Positions 8,879 through 17,713 of a stretch of 64,000 nucleotides of DNA are shown one piece after another. The stretch lies in NCBI RefSeq assembly GCF_003710825.1, contig NZ_RHHQ01000007.1:186001-250000 (forward strand). The letters are read 5' to 3'. Made by a program: the position numbers and the translations under genes. The first letter of the stretch is position 1. Every line of letters begins with the position of its first letter. The notes below the pieces were generated by a model, which worked only from the letters and a program-made list of their open reading frames with translations, had not been told where the DNA came from and made no database searches. The stretch is from Brevibacillus fluminis. Lineage in GTDB: Bacteria > Bacillota > Bacilli > Brevibacillales > Brevibacillaceae.

Positions 8879-8908
8879 ATGGTTAAAGCGATTGATTCAG
8901 CCTCCTAA
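8879..8908 (+). CDS. cat leader peptide MVKAIDSAS (translational attenuator)
   Basis: A nine-codon ORF (ATG GTT AAA GCG ATT GAT...) ends in TAA inside the left arm of the hairpin that hides the cat ribosome binding site. Its first residues closely resemble the known cat-86 leader MVKTDKISSS, where chloramphenicol stalls the ribosome early in the leader. GATGAGG directly precedes it. It is therefore predicted to act as the drug sensor rather than as a functional peptide. Confidence 0.8.
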   Translation: MVKAIDSAS

Positions 8909-8935
8909 AACGATGCATGCAATCATTTTAGGAGG
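8901..8935 (+). promoter_or_regulatory. Attenuator stem-loop masking the cat ribosome binding site
   Basis: CCTCCTAAAACGAT (8901-8914) pairs with ATCATTTTAGGAGG (8922-8935) with one mismatch. The right arm contains the GGAGG of the cat gene. A ribosome stalled on the leader would open the left arm and expose this site. Confidence 0.85.
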
Positions 8936-8944
8936 GAACCGCAC

Positions 8945-9604
8945 ATGAAATTTCATCCCATCGATATGAATAACTGGAGCAGAAAGCCTTATTTTGAGCA
9001 TTATCTGCACAATGTCAGATGCACCTTCAGCATGACAGCAAACATCGACATTAGTCTACTTCTTGCCGAGCTGAAAAGCAGGAGTTTCAAGCTATATCCG
9101 GCGCTGATTCACATGCTCACGACGGTGGTCAACCGCCACTCCGAATTCCGTATGAGCTACGATTCCGATGGTATCCTTGGCTATTGGGAGAGCATGTCTC
9201 CTAGCTATACCATTTTTCATCAGGACGACAAGACATTCAGCAGCATCTGGACAGCGCACCACGACGATTTTCATGAGTTCTATCGTCGCTATCTTGCGGA
9301 CCAGGACGAATTCGGGGGAATCAAGCAATTTATCCCTAAGTCCAATGAGCCTCCAAACACCTTTCCCATCTCAAGTATTCCGTGGGTAAGCTTCACGGCC
9401 TTTAACCTGAACATCTATAACGAGGGGACGTATCTCCTGCCGATCTTTACGATAGGGAAATTCTTCCGTCAGACTGACCGCATCTTGCTGCCAATCGCGG
9501 TACAAATGCATCACGCGGTCTGTGACGGTTATCATGCCAGCTTGCTTTTTCAAGAGCTTCAATCATTAGCAGACGATTACGCCAAATGGTTTCCTGAAAA
9601 GTGA
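8945..9604 (+). CDS. cat: Chloramphenicol acetyltransferase (type A)
   Basis: The 219-residue length and order of motifs are those of classical trimeric CATs. The active-site block HHAVCDGYH is intact, with catalytic His190 and structural Asp194. It transfers acetyl from acetyl-CoA to the 3-hydroxyl of chloramphenicol in the cytoplasm, giving resistance. The ATG follows GGAGGGAACCGCAC, which is sequestered in the upstream attenuator, so induction by chloramphenicol is predicted. A terminator follows, and no mobile-element features flank it directly, so it may be an intrinsic species gene. Confidence 0.95.
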   Translation: MKFHPIDMNNWSRKPYFEHYLHNVRCTFSMTANIDISLLLAELKSRSFKLYPALIHMLTTVVNRHSEFRMSYDSDGILGYWESMSPSYTIFHQDDKTFSSIWTAHHDDFHEFYRRYLADQDEFGGIKQFIPKSNEPPNTFPISSIPWVSFTAFNLNIYNEGTYLLPIFTIGKFFRQTDRILLPIAVQMHHAVCDGYHASLLFQELQSLADDYAKWFPEK

Positions 9605-9626
9605 AAACGTGATCGCAAAAAACACA

Positions 9627-9664
9627 GCGACAGCTCCGGCTTCAGACACCGGACTGTCGCTTTT
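9627..9664 (+). terminator. Terminator after cat
   Basis: GCGACAGCTCCGG and CCGGACTGTCGC form a long hairpin followed by TTTT. Confidence 0.85.
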
Positions 9665-9730
9665 CGCGTGCAAATATTCCCAGGCAGTTTGTACATACTA
9701 TGTTCATCTAGGTGAAAGGAGTGGGGTTAC

Positions 9731-9934
9731 ATGGCAAATCGAAATCAACGATTAGTACCACATGCGAATCAAGCATTAGATCAGTTAAAGTATGAGATTG
9801 CTGCCGAATTCGGCGTTGTTCTTGGTCCAGAAACATCTTCACGCCAAAATGGCAGCGTGGGTGGGGAGATAACAAAGCGTTTAGTGTCATTTGCCGAATC
9901 GCAATTGATACAAAATAACTTTCGGCAACGGTAA
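9731..9934 (+). CDS. Alpha/beta-type small acid-soluble spore protein
   Basis: The 67-residue protein has the SASP signature: an N-terminal half with the GPR protease site ([10 protein letters not shown]) and a C-terminal half with [13 protein letters not shown]. Such proteins saturate and protect forespore DNA and are degraded at germination. The ATG follows GAAAGGAGTGGGGTTAC. It is monocistronic with its own terminator. Expression is expected under sigma-G, but I did not identify a convincing promoter. Confidence 0.94.
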   Translation: MANRNQRLVPHANQALDQLKYEIAAEFGVVLGPETSSRQNGSVGGEITKRLVSFAESQLIQNNFRQR

Positions 9935-9970
9935 ATAACAAACTCTTTTTTACATAGCGAGATGCGGAGG

Positions 9971-10013
9971 AGCCACCGACGGATGAAAAATCCAATGCGG
10001 TGGTTCTTTTTTT
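9971..10013 (+). terminator. Terminator after the SASP gene
   Basis: AGCCACCG and CGGTGGTT arms are followed by CTTTTTTT. Confidence 0.75.
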
Positions 10014-10056
10014 CCGGCGTCTCCTATGCCATCATTCTAGATGGGGGCGATGAAGG

Positions 10057-11544
10057 ATGTTCCAGGATTTCAAGCTCGTCGGTGACCGACCGGTCGCGAT
10101 GCAAGTGAAAGAATACGTCAAACGTTTAATTATAAAAGGGGCGCTTCAGGCGGATCAGAAGCTACCCTCCACCCGTGAAATGAGCGGTCTGTTAAAATTG
10201 AGCCGCAATACAGTCATTGCAGCCTATGAAGGTCTGGAGGATGACGGATTCACGTATGCGATTCCAGGCAAAGGAAGCTTTGTTGCCGCTATGTTGGGCC
10301 ATTTGGCCACAAATAACAGAGGAGCTGAAGGGTCCACCATCTGGCAGATCGATTGGAAGGCAAGAATGAACGAGTATGCGGTCTCGGCAGTCGAGCTGGA
10401 TATGATGAAACAGGGTATACGCGCCAAAAAAGGAACCATCTCGTTCACGAGCATCGCTCCAGATGAGCAGCTGTTTGATTTGGGGGATGTAAAGCGAGCT
10501 TTTATGGATCGGATGGCAATCGAAGGACAGGTGCTGCTCAACTATGGCTATGCCAAGGGCTACAAGCCGCTGATCGATTACCTGATGCGTTATATGGAAA
10601 ATAAAGGCGTCGATAGTAACGGAAAGGATTTGCTGATTACAAGCGGGTTTACAGAAGGCTTTGACATCGTGTTGTCGGCACTGCGTCCTTCTGTACGTCG
10701 CGGAGCGGCCATTTGTGAAAATCCGACCCATCATACAGCGATTAAAAATTTGAAGCTGCACGGATTTGAGATTACCGGTATTCCGATGGAGCGTGACGGT
10801 ATAGATGTGGAGCACCTTGAGGCGGTATTGCAGAAACAGACAAACAGCTTTGATCTGGCCTATTTGACTCCTTCCTATCACAATCCTACAGGCATTGTCA
10901 TGTCGCCGGAAAAGCGCAGCGCCGTTATGAAATTAATGATGCGCTATCAGGTTCCGGTGATCGAGGATGGATTCAATGAGGAGCTGCGTTACTCGGGAGC
11001 GCATGTTGCGCCATTAATCGCGACAGCTGGGCAAGGAAACGGAGTCATCTATATCGGCAGCTTCTCCAAGGTGCTGTTCCCTGGCTTGCGAGTGGGTTGG
11101 GTGCTTGGAGACCGAGCGCTGATTGACAATCTGGAAAGCATCAAACGTGCACGCACCATTCATACGTCAACAATCGATCAATCGATCCTATATCAATATT
11201 TGCTCAATGGAAATTTCGATAAATATGTAAAAAAAGCACGTATGGAATATAAGCGCAAATATGAGCTGACAAAGGCATGCTGTGAGGCAGATCTCCCTGA
11301 GGCGCAACTGTCCGGAGACGGGGGCTTGCATTTGTTTCTAACCTTTCCATCAGGCGTAAATACTCGCCAGCTGCTAGAAGCCTGCACCGAACAGGGTGTT
11401 ATTTTTACACCGGGAGACAAATTTTTTGTTCAAGAAGGCGAAGGGACGAATACAATGCGGCTTGGTTTTTCACGAGTAACGGATGAAAATATTGTGCGCG
11501 GTATTCAGATCATCGGCGAACAGGCGCGTAGGTTTCTTACGTAA
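10057..11544 (+). CDS. ddlR: MocR/GabR-type regulator of D-Ala-D-Ala ligase (DdlR)
   Basis: The 495-residue protein is a fusion of an N-terminal GntR-type winged helix (about residues 8-80, with LPSTREMSGLLKLSRNTV) and a class-I aminotransferase fold. The PLP Schiff-base lysine is Lys338 in SFSKVLFPGLRVGW. MocR regulators sense a substrate or product through PLP. The gene lies 34 bp upstream of ddl, the arrangement known for DdlR of Brevibacillus brevis, where it controls ddl in response to D-alanine-type ligands. The family name is certain; the DdlR identity rests on this synteny. Confidence 0.9.
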   Translation: MFQDFKLVGDRPVAMQVKEYVKRLIIKGALQADQKLPSTREMSGLLKLSRNTVIAAYEGLEDDGFTYAIPGKGSFVAAMLGHLATNNRGAEGSTIWQIDWKARMNEYAVSAVELDMMKQGIRAKKGTISFTSIAPDEQLFDLGDVKRAFMDRMAIEGQVLLNYGYAKGYKPLIDYLMRYMENKGVDSNGKDLLITSGFTEGFDIVLSALRPSVRRGAAICENPTHHTAIKNLKLHGFEITGIPMERDGIDVEHLEAVLQKQTNSFDLAYLTPSYHNPTGIVMSPEKRSAVMKLMMRYQVPVIEDGFNEELRYSGAHVAPLIATAGQGNGVIYIGSFSKVLFPGLRVGWVLGDRALIDNLESIKRARTIHTSTIDQSILYQYLLNGNFDKYVKKARMEYKRKYELTKACCEADLPEAQLSGDGGLHLFLTFPSGVNTRQLLEACTEQGVIFTPGDKFFVQEGEGTNTMRLGFSRVTDENIVRGIQIIGEQARRFLT

Positions 11545-11577
11545 CTGAATAACCATTTTCAAGAAAAATGAGGTGTT

Positions 11578-12513
11578 TTGATGAAGATAGGCGTTATTAT
11601 GGGTGGTATTTCCTCTGAGCGTCAGGTTTCTCTGCAAACAGGTCAAGAGATGATCAATCATTTGGATCGCAGTCGCTATGAGATTGTTCCCATTGTGATC
11701 GAGCAGCGAGCGGATTTAATCGAACAGGTTCAGCAGGCAGGCATTGATCTCGCGCTATTGGCGCTTCATGGCCAATATGGCGAGGACGGCACGGTGCAGG
11801 GAGCGCTGGAGACACTGGGCATTCCATATACAGGAAGCGGTGTCTTGGCAAGCAGTCTATGCATGAATAAGCAGCTGTCCAAAATGCTGCTGAAGGCAGC
11901 GGGTGTGCATACGCCTGAAGGCTTTTACTGGCAGGGGGAGTATGAGCCGCAGGCTGTGGAGCAGCTCGGGTATCCGGTTATTGTGAAGCCGAATATGGGG
12001 GGATCCAGCATCGGCATCCAGCTTGTGCATAATGAAAAGGAGCTGCTGCCGGCTGTTCAGGAGGCTCGCCGTTTGGACCAGGCCATCTTAATCGAGCGCT
12101 ATTTGAAAGGAACGGAGATTACCTGCTCGATTTTGGATGGCGAGGTATTGCCGATTATCGGCATTCGCTCCGCGCATTCGGAATGGTTCGACTACAAAGC
12201 GAAATATGAAAACGGCGGCGCTGAGGAGAAGGTGATCCAGCTTCCACCCGTTACTCTACAGCGTGTACGGGAGGCGGCGCTTGCCAGCTACCGGCTGCTA
12301 CAGTGCAAGGTCTATGCACGGGTCGATATGATTTTGTGTCAGGATGTGCCTTATGTGTTGGAAGTAAACACCTTACCGGGAATGACGGCCAACAGCCTGC
12401 TTCCGAAGAGCGCAGCTGCAGCTGGTATAACCTTTACACAGCTGCTGGACCGAATTATTACGAGCTCGCTCCGTGAGCGGAAACAGGAATGGGGGATGGT
12501 CCAAAATGTTTAG
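11578..12513 (+). CDS. ddl: D-alanine--D-alanine ligase
   Basis: A 311-residue ATP-grasp enzyme of the short (DdlB-like) type. The N-terminal GGISSERQVSLQTG loop, the HGQYGEDGTVQGALE motif, the ATP-binding block VKPNMGGSSIGI and the terminal EVNTLPGMT motif are all intact. The omega-loop FDYKAKY has the Tyr and Lys expected for D-Ala-D-Ala rather than D-Ala-D-Lac synthesis. It makes the dipeptide for peptidoglycan precursors in the cytosol. The gene lies between the MocR regulator and an aminotransferase gene and overlaps the latter by eight bases. Confidence 0.94.
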   Translation: MMKIGVIMGGISSERQVSLQTGQEMINHLDRSRYEIVPIVIEQRADLIEQVQQAGIDLALLALHGQYGEDGTVQGALETLGIPYTGSGVLASSLCMNKQLSKMLLKAAGVHTPEGFYWQGEYEPQAVEQLGYPVIVKPNMGGSSIGIQLVHNEKELLPAVQEARRLDQAILIERYLKGTEITCSILDGEVLPIIGIRSAHSEWFDYKAKYENGGAEEKVIQLPPVTLQRVREAALASYRLLQCKVYARVDMILCQDVPYVLEVNTLPGMTANSLLPKSAAAAGITFTQLLDRIITSSLRERKQEWGMVQNV

Positions 12514-13690
12514 AGAAGAGGGCACAGGGCAGTTTTTATCCTCGCGTGTACGGAATATTCGCCCATCGGGAATTCGCGCTTTTTTTGATCTGAACGCAGC
12601 AGGCGGAGATACAATCGGCCTTGGAGTCGGAGAGCCAGATTTCGTTACGCCGGAAAAGGTAAGGGAAGCTTGCATCCAGGCATTGCGTGAAGGAAAGACA
12701 AAATATACGTCAAATGCTGGCTTGATGGAGCTTCGTGAGGAACTTTCGGCTTATTTTGCTAGCAGCTTCGCACTTTCCTATGACCCCGAGCAAGAAATCA
12801 TCGTGACAGTGGGGAGCAGTGAAGCCGTTGACCTGGCGTTGCGGACAGTGATCAATCAGGGTGATGAGGTGTTGATTCCGGCGCCAAGCTATATTGCTTA
12901 TGAACCGATTACCCATCTGCATGGTGGTAAAATCGTGGAGGTGGCGACTACAGCAGAGGAGCAGTTCAAGCTGACCCCGCAATCGCTGCGAACGGCGATT
13001 ACGCCTCATTCAAAAGTTTTGATGATCAATTATCCGTGCAATCCGACCGGAACCGTCATGACAGAGCAGGATTGGCTGCCGATTGTAGAGCTCATTATCA
13101 AACATAATTTGGTTGTTATTTCGGATGAAGTTTATGCCGAGCTGACTTATGGGAGAAAGCATGTCAGTATCGCTTCCTTGCCAGGCATGAAGGAGCGTAC
13201 GATTGTGATTAGCGGGTTTTCCAAAGCGTTCGCGATGACAGGCTGGCGGGTTGGTTATGCGTGCGGCCCGCGCGAGTTGATAGCCGGCATGCTGAAAATC
13301 CACCAGTACACTGCCATGTGCGCCCCTACCATAGCACAGATCGCTGCGCTTGAATCACTGCGTCATGGCTTGGCTGCCAAGGATGAGATGGTGGCGAGTT
13401 ACAATGAACGCCGCAAGCGGTTTATAGCAGGCTTGAATGCAATCGGGTTGGCCTGTCACGAGCCTGAGGGAGCTTTCTATGCTTTCCCATCCATTGCTTC
13501 CACGGGCATGTCATCTGAGCAGTTCGCTCTTAGGCTGCTGGAGGAGGCGAAGGTGGCGGTCGTGCCGGGACATGTTTTCGGATCGGGCGGTGAGGGGTTT
13601 ATTCGCTGCTCCTATGCAACCTCGCTCGTTGATTTGGAGAAGGCGCTGGAGCGGATGGGAAGGTTTATGCAAGCGATGCAGCCGGTTTGA
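12506..13690 (+). CDS. Class I/II PLP-dependent aminotransferase (PatA-like)
   Basis: The 394-residue fold-type I aminotransferase has Lys240 in SGFSKAFAMTGWRVGY as the Schiff-base lysine, NPCNPTGT-type substrate motif (NYPCNPTGTVM), and a C-terminal FIRCSYA block for carboxylate binding. The ATG overlaps the ddl stop (ATGTTTAG), so it is translationally coupled. Family members of this size act on aspartate, N-acetyl-LL-diaminopimelate or alanine. The operon position suggests supply of an amino acid for peptidoglycan precursors, but the substrate cannot be read from sequence. Confidence 0.88.
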   Translation: MFREEGTGQFLSSRVRNIRPSGIRAFFDLNAAGGDTIGLGVGEPDFVTPEKVREACIQALREGKTKYTSNAGLMELREELSAYFASSFALSYDPEQEIIVTVGSSEAVDLALRTVINQGDEVLIPAPSYIAYEPITHLHGGKIVEVATTAEEQFKLTPQSLRTAITPHSKVLMINYPCNPTGTVMTEQDWLPIVELIIKHNLVVISDEVYAELTYGRKHVSIASLPGMKERTIVISGFSKAFAMTGWRVGYACGPRELIAGMLKIHQYTAMCAPTIAQIAALESLRHGLAAKDEMVASYNERRKRFIAGLNAIGLACHEPEGAFYAFPSIASTGMSSEQFALRLLEEAKVAVVPGHVFGSGGEGFIRCSYATSLVDLEKALERMGRFMQAMQPV

Positions 13691-13746
13691 TGAAACGTCG
13701 ATTACAGGTAAATCCCTCAGCTACATGATCTGTATAAACGGTTACA

Positions 13747-13782
13747 CCATCCCCTCTACATTTAGAAGGGATGGCGTTTTTT
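13747..13782 (+). terminator. Terminator of the ddlR-ddl-aminotransferase operon
   Basis: CCATCCC and GGGATGG arms are followed by CGTTTTTT. Confidence 0.75.
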
Positions 13783-13789
13783 CGTTACT

Positions 13790-13813
13790 AAAAAAGCCAA
13801 GCCATAAAGGCTT
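13790..13813 (-). terminator. Terminator of the metallophosphoesterase gene
   Basis: On the minus strand AAGCC-TTTAT-GGCTT is followed by GGCTTTTTT. Confidence 0.55.
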
Positions 13814-13843
13814 AGCTGGCGATGGATGCAGGGGATTGCGGGC

Positions 13844-14827
13844 TTAGCTAGAACAAATCGGGACCGTGATGATTCCTTGCTTCGTGGAAATAAATACTTT
13901 TGTCGGTCTGAATGCTGTGTTCACGCGGACTTTTTTGTTTCCGGTAAAGACAATCGATTTGTTATTCTTGAAAAACATGAACGAAGTGATGGTCGGTTGT
14001 GGAGTCGGTTGGGTATCCGTTCCGGCTCCGCCATTTCCGTTTAAAACGGCTGGTTTCCCTGCGATTTGCCCACGCAGCAACAGGTTATGGATATGGCTGA
14101 CTAAAACGAGTTTTGCGTTTTTGGCTTTTGACAGCGAGGTGATGAATGCTTTATCGGCTGGAGTGCTGATCGGGAATGCTTCGCTGCTGGGGAATTTGCT
14201 GAAGGAGCCGACTTTGGGCGGCACATGCATGACGACCACCACATCTTTTCGCGTTTTGATTCCACTTTCAAAACTTGCTAGCGCACTAGGCGTAATGCCA
14301 TAACGGGATTCTCCCGAGACCGGGCCCACATCATTTAGCATGATCAATCTCAAATCTGGCGTGTTGATGTGATAGTTCAACCCAATTTCATGGACGGTTT
14401 TGTCTCCTTTTCTGGGGCCGATGATGTTCTGGTAATTTTGTAACGTTCCCCCAACTCCATTTCGCTCGTGATTACCGGGAACCATAAAAAATGCGATGTT
14501 GGTATTTTTGACGAAACGCGCGACGGTGGTTTTAAAGTAGGTGAGCTGCTCGACCGAGCCTGAAAATACAGCGTCACCTCCGTAAAGAATAAAAAGAGGC
14601 TTAGGATTTAATTGGCTTGAGGTTTCCAAGCAGGACAGAAAAATCTGGAAACGCCTGATCGCATCCCGTTTGCCTTTATTCAAAGTCTGTTTTGTCGCGT
14701 CTCCCCAGTCAAACCACGTGTCGCCGAAGAAAACGAACGGAATGTTTGGGCTTTTTCGGTTCGCCATTCTTTTATTCAAAACCTTCAATGATATGTCCGT
14801 TAATGTTTCATTTTGCTTCACTGCCAT
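13844..14827 (-). CDS. Calcineurin-like metallophosphoesterase
   Basis: A 327-residue protein with the metallophosphoesterase motifs in order: FGDTWFDWGD (first metal block), YGGDAVF, PGNHE, MHVPP and SHIHN. Such enzymes hydrolyse phosphomono- or diesters with two metal ions. No signal peptide or membrane anchor is seen, so it is probably cytosolic. The ATG follows GAGGGATGACCC. The gene follows, 100 bp downstream and in the same direction, a hypothetical gene that starts at 15670. Substrate unknown. Confidence 0.82.
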   Translation of the reverse strand: MAVKQNETLTDISLKVLNKRMANRKSPNIPFVFFGDTWFDWGDATKQTLNKGKRDAIRRFQIFLSCLETSSQLNPKPLFILYGGDAVFSGSVEQLTYFKTTVARFVKNTNIAFFMVPGNHERNGVGGTLQNYQNIIGPRKGDKTVHEIGLNYHINTPDLRLIMLNDVGPVSGESRYGITPSALASFESGIKTRKDVVVVMHVPPKVGSFSKFPSSEAFPISTPADKAFITSLSKAKNAKLVLVSHIHNLLLRGQIAGKPAVLNGNGGAGTDTQPTPQPTITSFMFFKNNKSIVFTGNKKVRVNTAFRPTKVFISTKQGIITVPICSS

Positions 14828-14926
14828 GGGTCATCCCTCACAGTATCATAATCTTGCTTGGGAATTTCTAGTAAAGGGGATATCCGTCGAAAGAATAGAT
14901 TAATAGAACCGATTTTCTTGGATCAT

Positions 14927-15670
14927 TCATTTATAGGTCAATTTGCGGGTGATCGAAGTGCGATTCAAAAACGTTAGTGTGATGGGTGTCCCTTCCGCAG
15001 GATTGTATCCGGTGATCGGGAATAGGGAAATTGCTGTTTCTTTGCCGAGAGATTTCGGGCCTCGATTCGAGGCGACGGATAAAAAATGGGGAGCTGCTTT
15101 GCGAACGATCCAGTGGGCGTACCATACTTTGTCCGGGTTATTTTGCTTTTTCGTATTCCATGGGCAGAAGCTATTTCCACCCCGTTGATAAAACAAGTAC
15201 TTATCGTTTTTGATGTCCCAGTCATTGTTTGGGTATCGAAAACGAATGCCGATGCAGTCTCCTGGATAGATGGTGTTTGGCTTCCGGACACTCCCTTTTG
15301 TCGGCTGAGAGCAAGGGTTCCCTGGGGGAGGGACAGGTCGATCCAGAAGTCTGAAAGGTGTAATGGCCACATTCTCCAATCTGGAAATGGGGAGAAACAA
15401 GAATTCGAGAAAGATTGAGTTCTTGTTTTTGGGATTGCGGATGTTCCAATGTCTGAGAATGATGCCCTGATAGGATTTGAGTTTCGTGGTGTCCAGCGTT
15501 TTTGAAACATGGACGAATGTATTTCCTATTTTCGTTACTGCGCCAACGAATCGTCCGTTATGGACGCAATGACATCGGCCAGAATAGGGTTGGCATTGTG
15601 GGGATTTGCAACCAGCCGTAGGGGAAGTATAGAGCACACCGATACATGAGCCTTGCCGTACAAACGCCAA
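14927..15670 (-). CDS. Hypothetical protein, 247 aa
   Basis: The protein is rich in Cys near the N-terminus (SCIGVLY, GCKSPQC, RCHCVHNG) and has a Pro-rich middle and beta-rich C-terminus ending TLTFLNRTSITRKLTYK. No signal peptide or membrane segment is evident, and I do not recognise the family. The TTG start lies about nine bases after AAAGGGGTG. It is probably co-transcribed with the metallophosphoesterase gene downstream. Confidence 0.55.
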   Translation of the reverse strand: MAFVRQGSCIGVLYTSPTAGCKSPQCQPYSGRCHCVHNGRFVGAVTKIGNTFVHVSKTLDTTKLKSYQGIILRHWNIRNPKNKNSIFLEFLFLPISRLENVAITPFRLLDRPVPPPGNPCSQPTKGSVRKPNTIYPGDCIGIRFRYPNNDWDIKNDKYLFYQRGGNSFCPWNTKKQNNPDKVWYAHWIVRKAAPHFLSVASNRGPKSLGKETAISLFPITGYNPAEGTPITLTFLNRTSITRKLTYK

Positions 15671-15783
15671 TACAAATCACACCCCTTTCCATCATATTCA
15701 TTATCTTATCGTTTTGGATAAGCGTGTGATTGTACATCTGTCCTCAGAAGAAAAGCGGAAAGTCTTATACCAAGAAGGTGCCA

Positions 15784-15817
15784 AGAAAAAAAGCTCTGCA
15801 CAATAAGCAGAGCTTTA
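15784..15817 (-). terminator. Terminator after the leftward DinB gene
   Basis: On the minus strand AAGCTCTGC and GCAGAGCTT flank TTATTGT and are followed by TTTTT. Confidence 0.75.
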
Positions 15818-15872
15818 CTGAAGGAACGTTATCCAAATTCGATGCAGGACCAACCTGCTGATTCCAATAGTA

Positions 15873-16397
15873 CTACTTTTTCAATATCCCCAAATATTCC
15901 TTCCAAGGTCCAACATCCGTCCGATAGCGCTCGGCCATAACCCGGACGATTTGTGCGATGTGTGTCAAGTCATGTACAACCCATGTCGAGAGAAGCTCTC
16001 TCGCCTTCACGGGACCGAATGCAGGATGGATGCCCGTCAATTCGAAGTGTGTTTCAGGGTCAACCAGCTCCTGAAGCTTGGCGATATTTTGCTGCCGGAG
16101 CGTTTTGAACTCTTGCAGCTTTTGTTCAATAGTGCGTTCGGCATTTTCTTGCAAGTGGGCAAAACGATCAAATGGCGGGAAGGGCTTGCTTTCTCCGTCG
16201 CGTAAAATCATTTCCATCCGGGGAATCCAGTTCGTTTTTTCGCCCTCGATGAGGTGCTCAATCACTTCCGTGGGATTCCACGTCCCATCGCCTTCATTGC
16301 ATTCCAGCCATGGGTTGGATAATCCGGACAAAAAAGACTCCAGCGTTTGGGGTGTGCGCTCTAAAATTTCGATAGCTTCTTTCAGCGTAACATTCAT
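15873..16397 (-). CDS. DinB-superfamily metalloenzyme
   Basis: The 174-residue four-helix-bundle protein has the DinB His pattern: one His in [10 protein letters not shown] and a pair in [13 protein letters not shown]. DinB/YfiT-type proteins bind Zn or Ni; many are thiol transferases, but the reaction is unknown here. The ATG at 16397 is chosen because AAAGGAGCAGTCAA precedes it; longer readings have no such site. It is divergent from another DinB gene at 16660. Confidence 0.82.
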   Translation of the reverse strand: MNVTLKEAIEILERTPQTLESFLSGLSNPWLECNEGDGTWNPTEVIEHLIEGEKTNWIPRMEMILRDGESKPFPPFDRFAHLQENAERTIEQKLQEFKTLRQQNIAKLQELVDPETHFELTGIHPAFGPVKARELLSTWVVHDLTHIAQIVRVMAERYRTDVGPWKEYLGILKK

Positions 16398-16659
16398 TTG
16401 ACTGCTCCTTTCGGGAGATGCTACCAACTTCCTATATGTGCAACATACCATCATTCCGCCAAATTGCAAGTACAAATCCATAGTGGGTGTGTCACTGCTG
16501 CCGGGGCGGCGGTTGCCCCGACCGAACGGATTTATAGGGTGGCACAGCGCGGGGACGGTTGGAAATGGGCAAGAGACGGTGAATTCAGCAATCAAAAAGA
16601 AATCTTTTTCCAATCCCTATGATATGGTTAGCTTATCAAATTTTGCGGAGGTGCCTGAT

Positions 16660-17148
16660 ATGAATGAAACTGCTAGATTGCTTGCAGAGCTAAGGCGGGA
16701 AGCCGCAGCGACGAAAAGCGTTCTTGAAAAGGTTCCTGCTGATAAGCTAGCCTGGAAGCCGCATGAAAAGTCGATGTCAGTCGGGCAATTGGCTTTGCAT
16801 CTTGCGGGTGTTCCCGGAGGAGTAGCTGAACTTTTGCATGAACGGATATGTGAAGTACCGGTGGTTCCTTTGCCCGAAGCAGCATCGTTAGATGAAATTC
16901 TACAGGCGTTAGAAGAACAGGTGGCGGTCGCTGAAAGGAAGCTGCTTGCATGGGGAGATGACGGACTCAAGGAGACATGGCAGCTCACCCGTGACGGCAT
17001 CCCGATCGTGGAAGCACCTCGGCATGAAATGGTCCGAACGTTAATGCTGAATCACTGGTACCATCATCGGGGGCAACTTACGGTCTATCTCAGATTGCTT
17101 GGAATTCCGGTACCAGCCATCTACGGTCCAAGCGCAGATGAGCGCTAG
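16660..17148 (+). CDS. DinB-superfamily metalloenzyme
   Basis: A 162-residue helical protein with His ligands in QLALHLAGVPG and NHWYHHRGQLTVYLR, the second being the classic DinB C-terminal signature. It resembles DinB proteins more typical than its divergent neighbour at 15873. The ATG at 16660 follows GCGGAGGTGCCTGAT. Reaction unknown; possibly bacillithiol-dependent detoxification by analogy to BstA/YfiT, which is inference. Confidence 0.85.
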   Translation: MNETARLLAELRREAAATKSVLEKVPADKLAWKPHEKSMSVGQLALHLAGVPGGVAELLHERICEVPVVPLPEAASLDEILQALEEQVAVAERKLLAWGDDGLKETWQLTRDGIPIVEAPRHEMVRTLMLNHWYHHRGQLTVYLRLLGIPVPAIYGPSADER

Positions 17149-17188
17149 AGGGGCATTCTTGACCTCAGCGAAATAACGACAAACGCAC

Positions 17189-17227
17189 AAAAAAGCACGG
17201 CAACCATTCGGCTGCACGTGCTTTTTT
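17189..17227 (+). terminator. Bidirectional terminator after DinB gene
   Basis: AAAAAAGCACG and CGTGCTTTTTT are perfect inverted arms around a 17-base loop. Confidence 0.8.
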
Positions 17228-17278
17228 GTACGGTAATAAGATGCCTCTTCCCAAGAGCAGCACCGATTCTTATACCTG

Positions 17279-17695
17279 GTGGCTGACGTGTGCTTGCACA
17301 TTGGAAATATTCATGAAACGGTAAGAGGCAGTCTCCCCGAACAGTGGTACTTCGAGGAGGACAGCCCTTATCCCACTTTGCAGACGGCCCAGTCCATCGA
17401 CGAGTTGATTATTGTTGCACAAGATCTTCAATATAATACCCGGCAGGAACTTGAACCGGGCTGGTTCAGTGAATTGCAGAACGATATGTTTGAAGCAGAT
17501 AAGGAAAAAGTAGATGCACTTATGAATTTTTACGACATGCAATGCGTTAACTCGACCAATATGCAGACATTGGAAGAAATTGAAAACATACTTAAAGTAC
17601 CTTTCAGATATACACCTACTGATTTTATCCAAGGGAATGAGTGTGTTATGACTGGGATATGGTTGCATGTTCCTGATGACTGGAAGCAGTGTTAA
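17279..17695 (+). CDS. Hypothetical protein, probably N-terminally truncated
   Basis: About 138 residues, acidic and Trp/Tyr-rich at both ends (EQWYFEEDSP, MTGIWLHVPDDW). The open frame continues upstream of the GTG to 17240 with protein-like sequence (EQHRFLYLVADVCLHIGN) but contains no start codon or ribosome binding site there, suggesting the 5' part was lost. It lies beside an IS5-type transposase remnant. Small acidic proteins of this kind are often immunity proteins, but nothing here proves it. Confidence 0.4.
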   Translation: MADVCLHIGNIHETVRGSLPEQWYFEEDSPYPTLQTAQSIDELIIVAQDLQYNTRQELEPGWFSELQNDMFEADKEKVDALMNFYDMQCVNSTNMQTLEEIENILKVPFRYTPTDFIQGNECVMTGIWLHVPDDWKQC

Positions 17696-17713
17696 TGTAG
17701 GTTTATTGATTAA

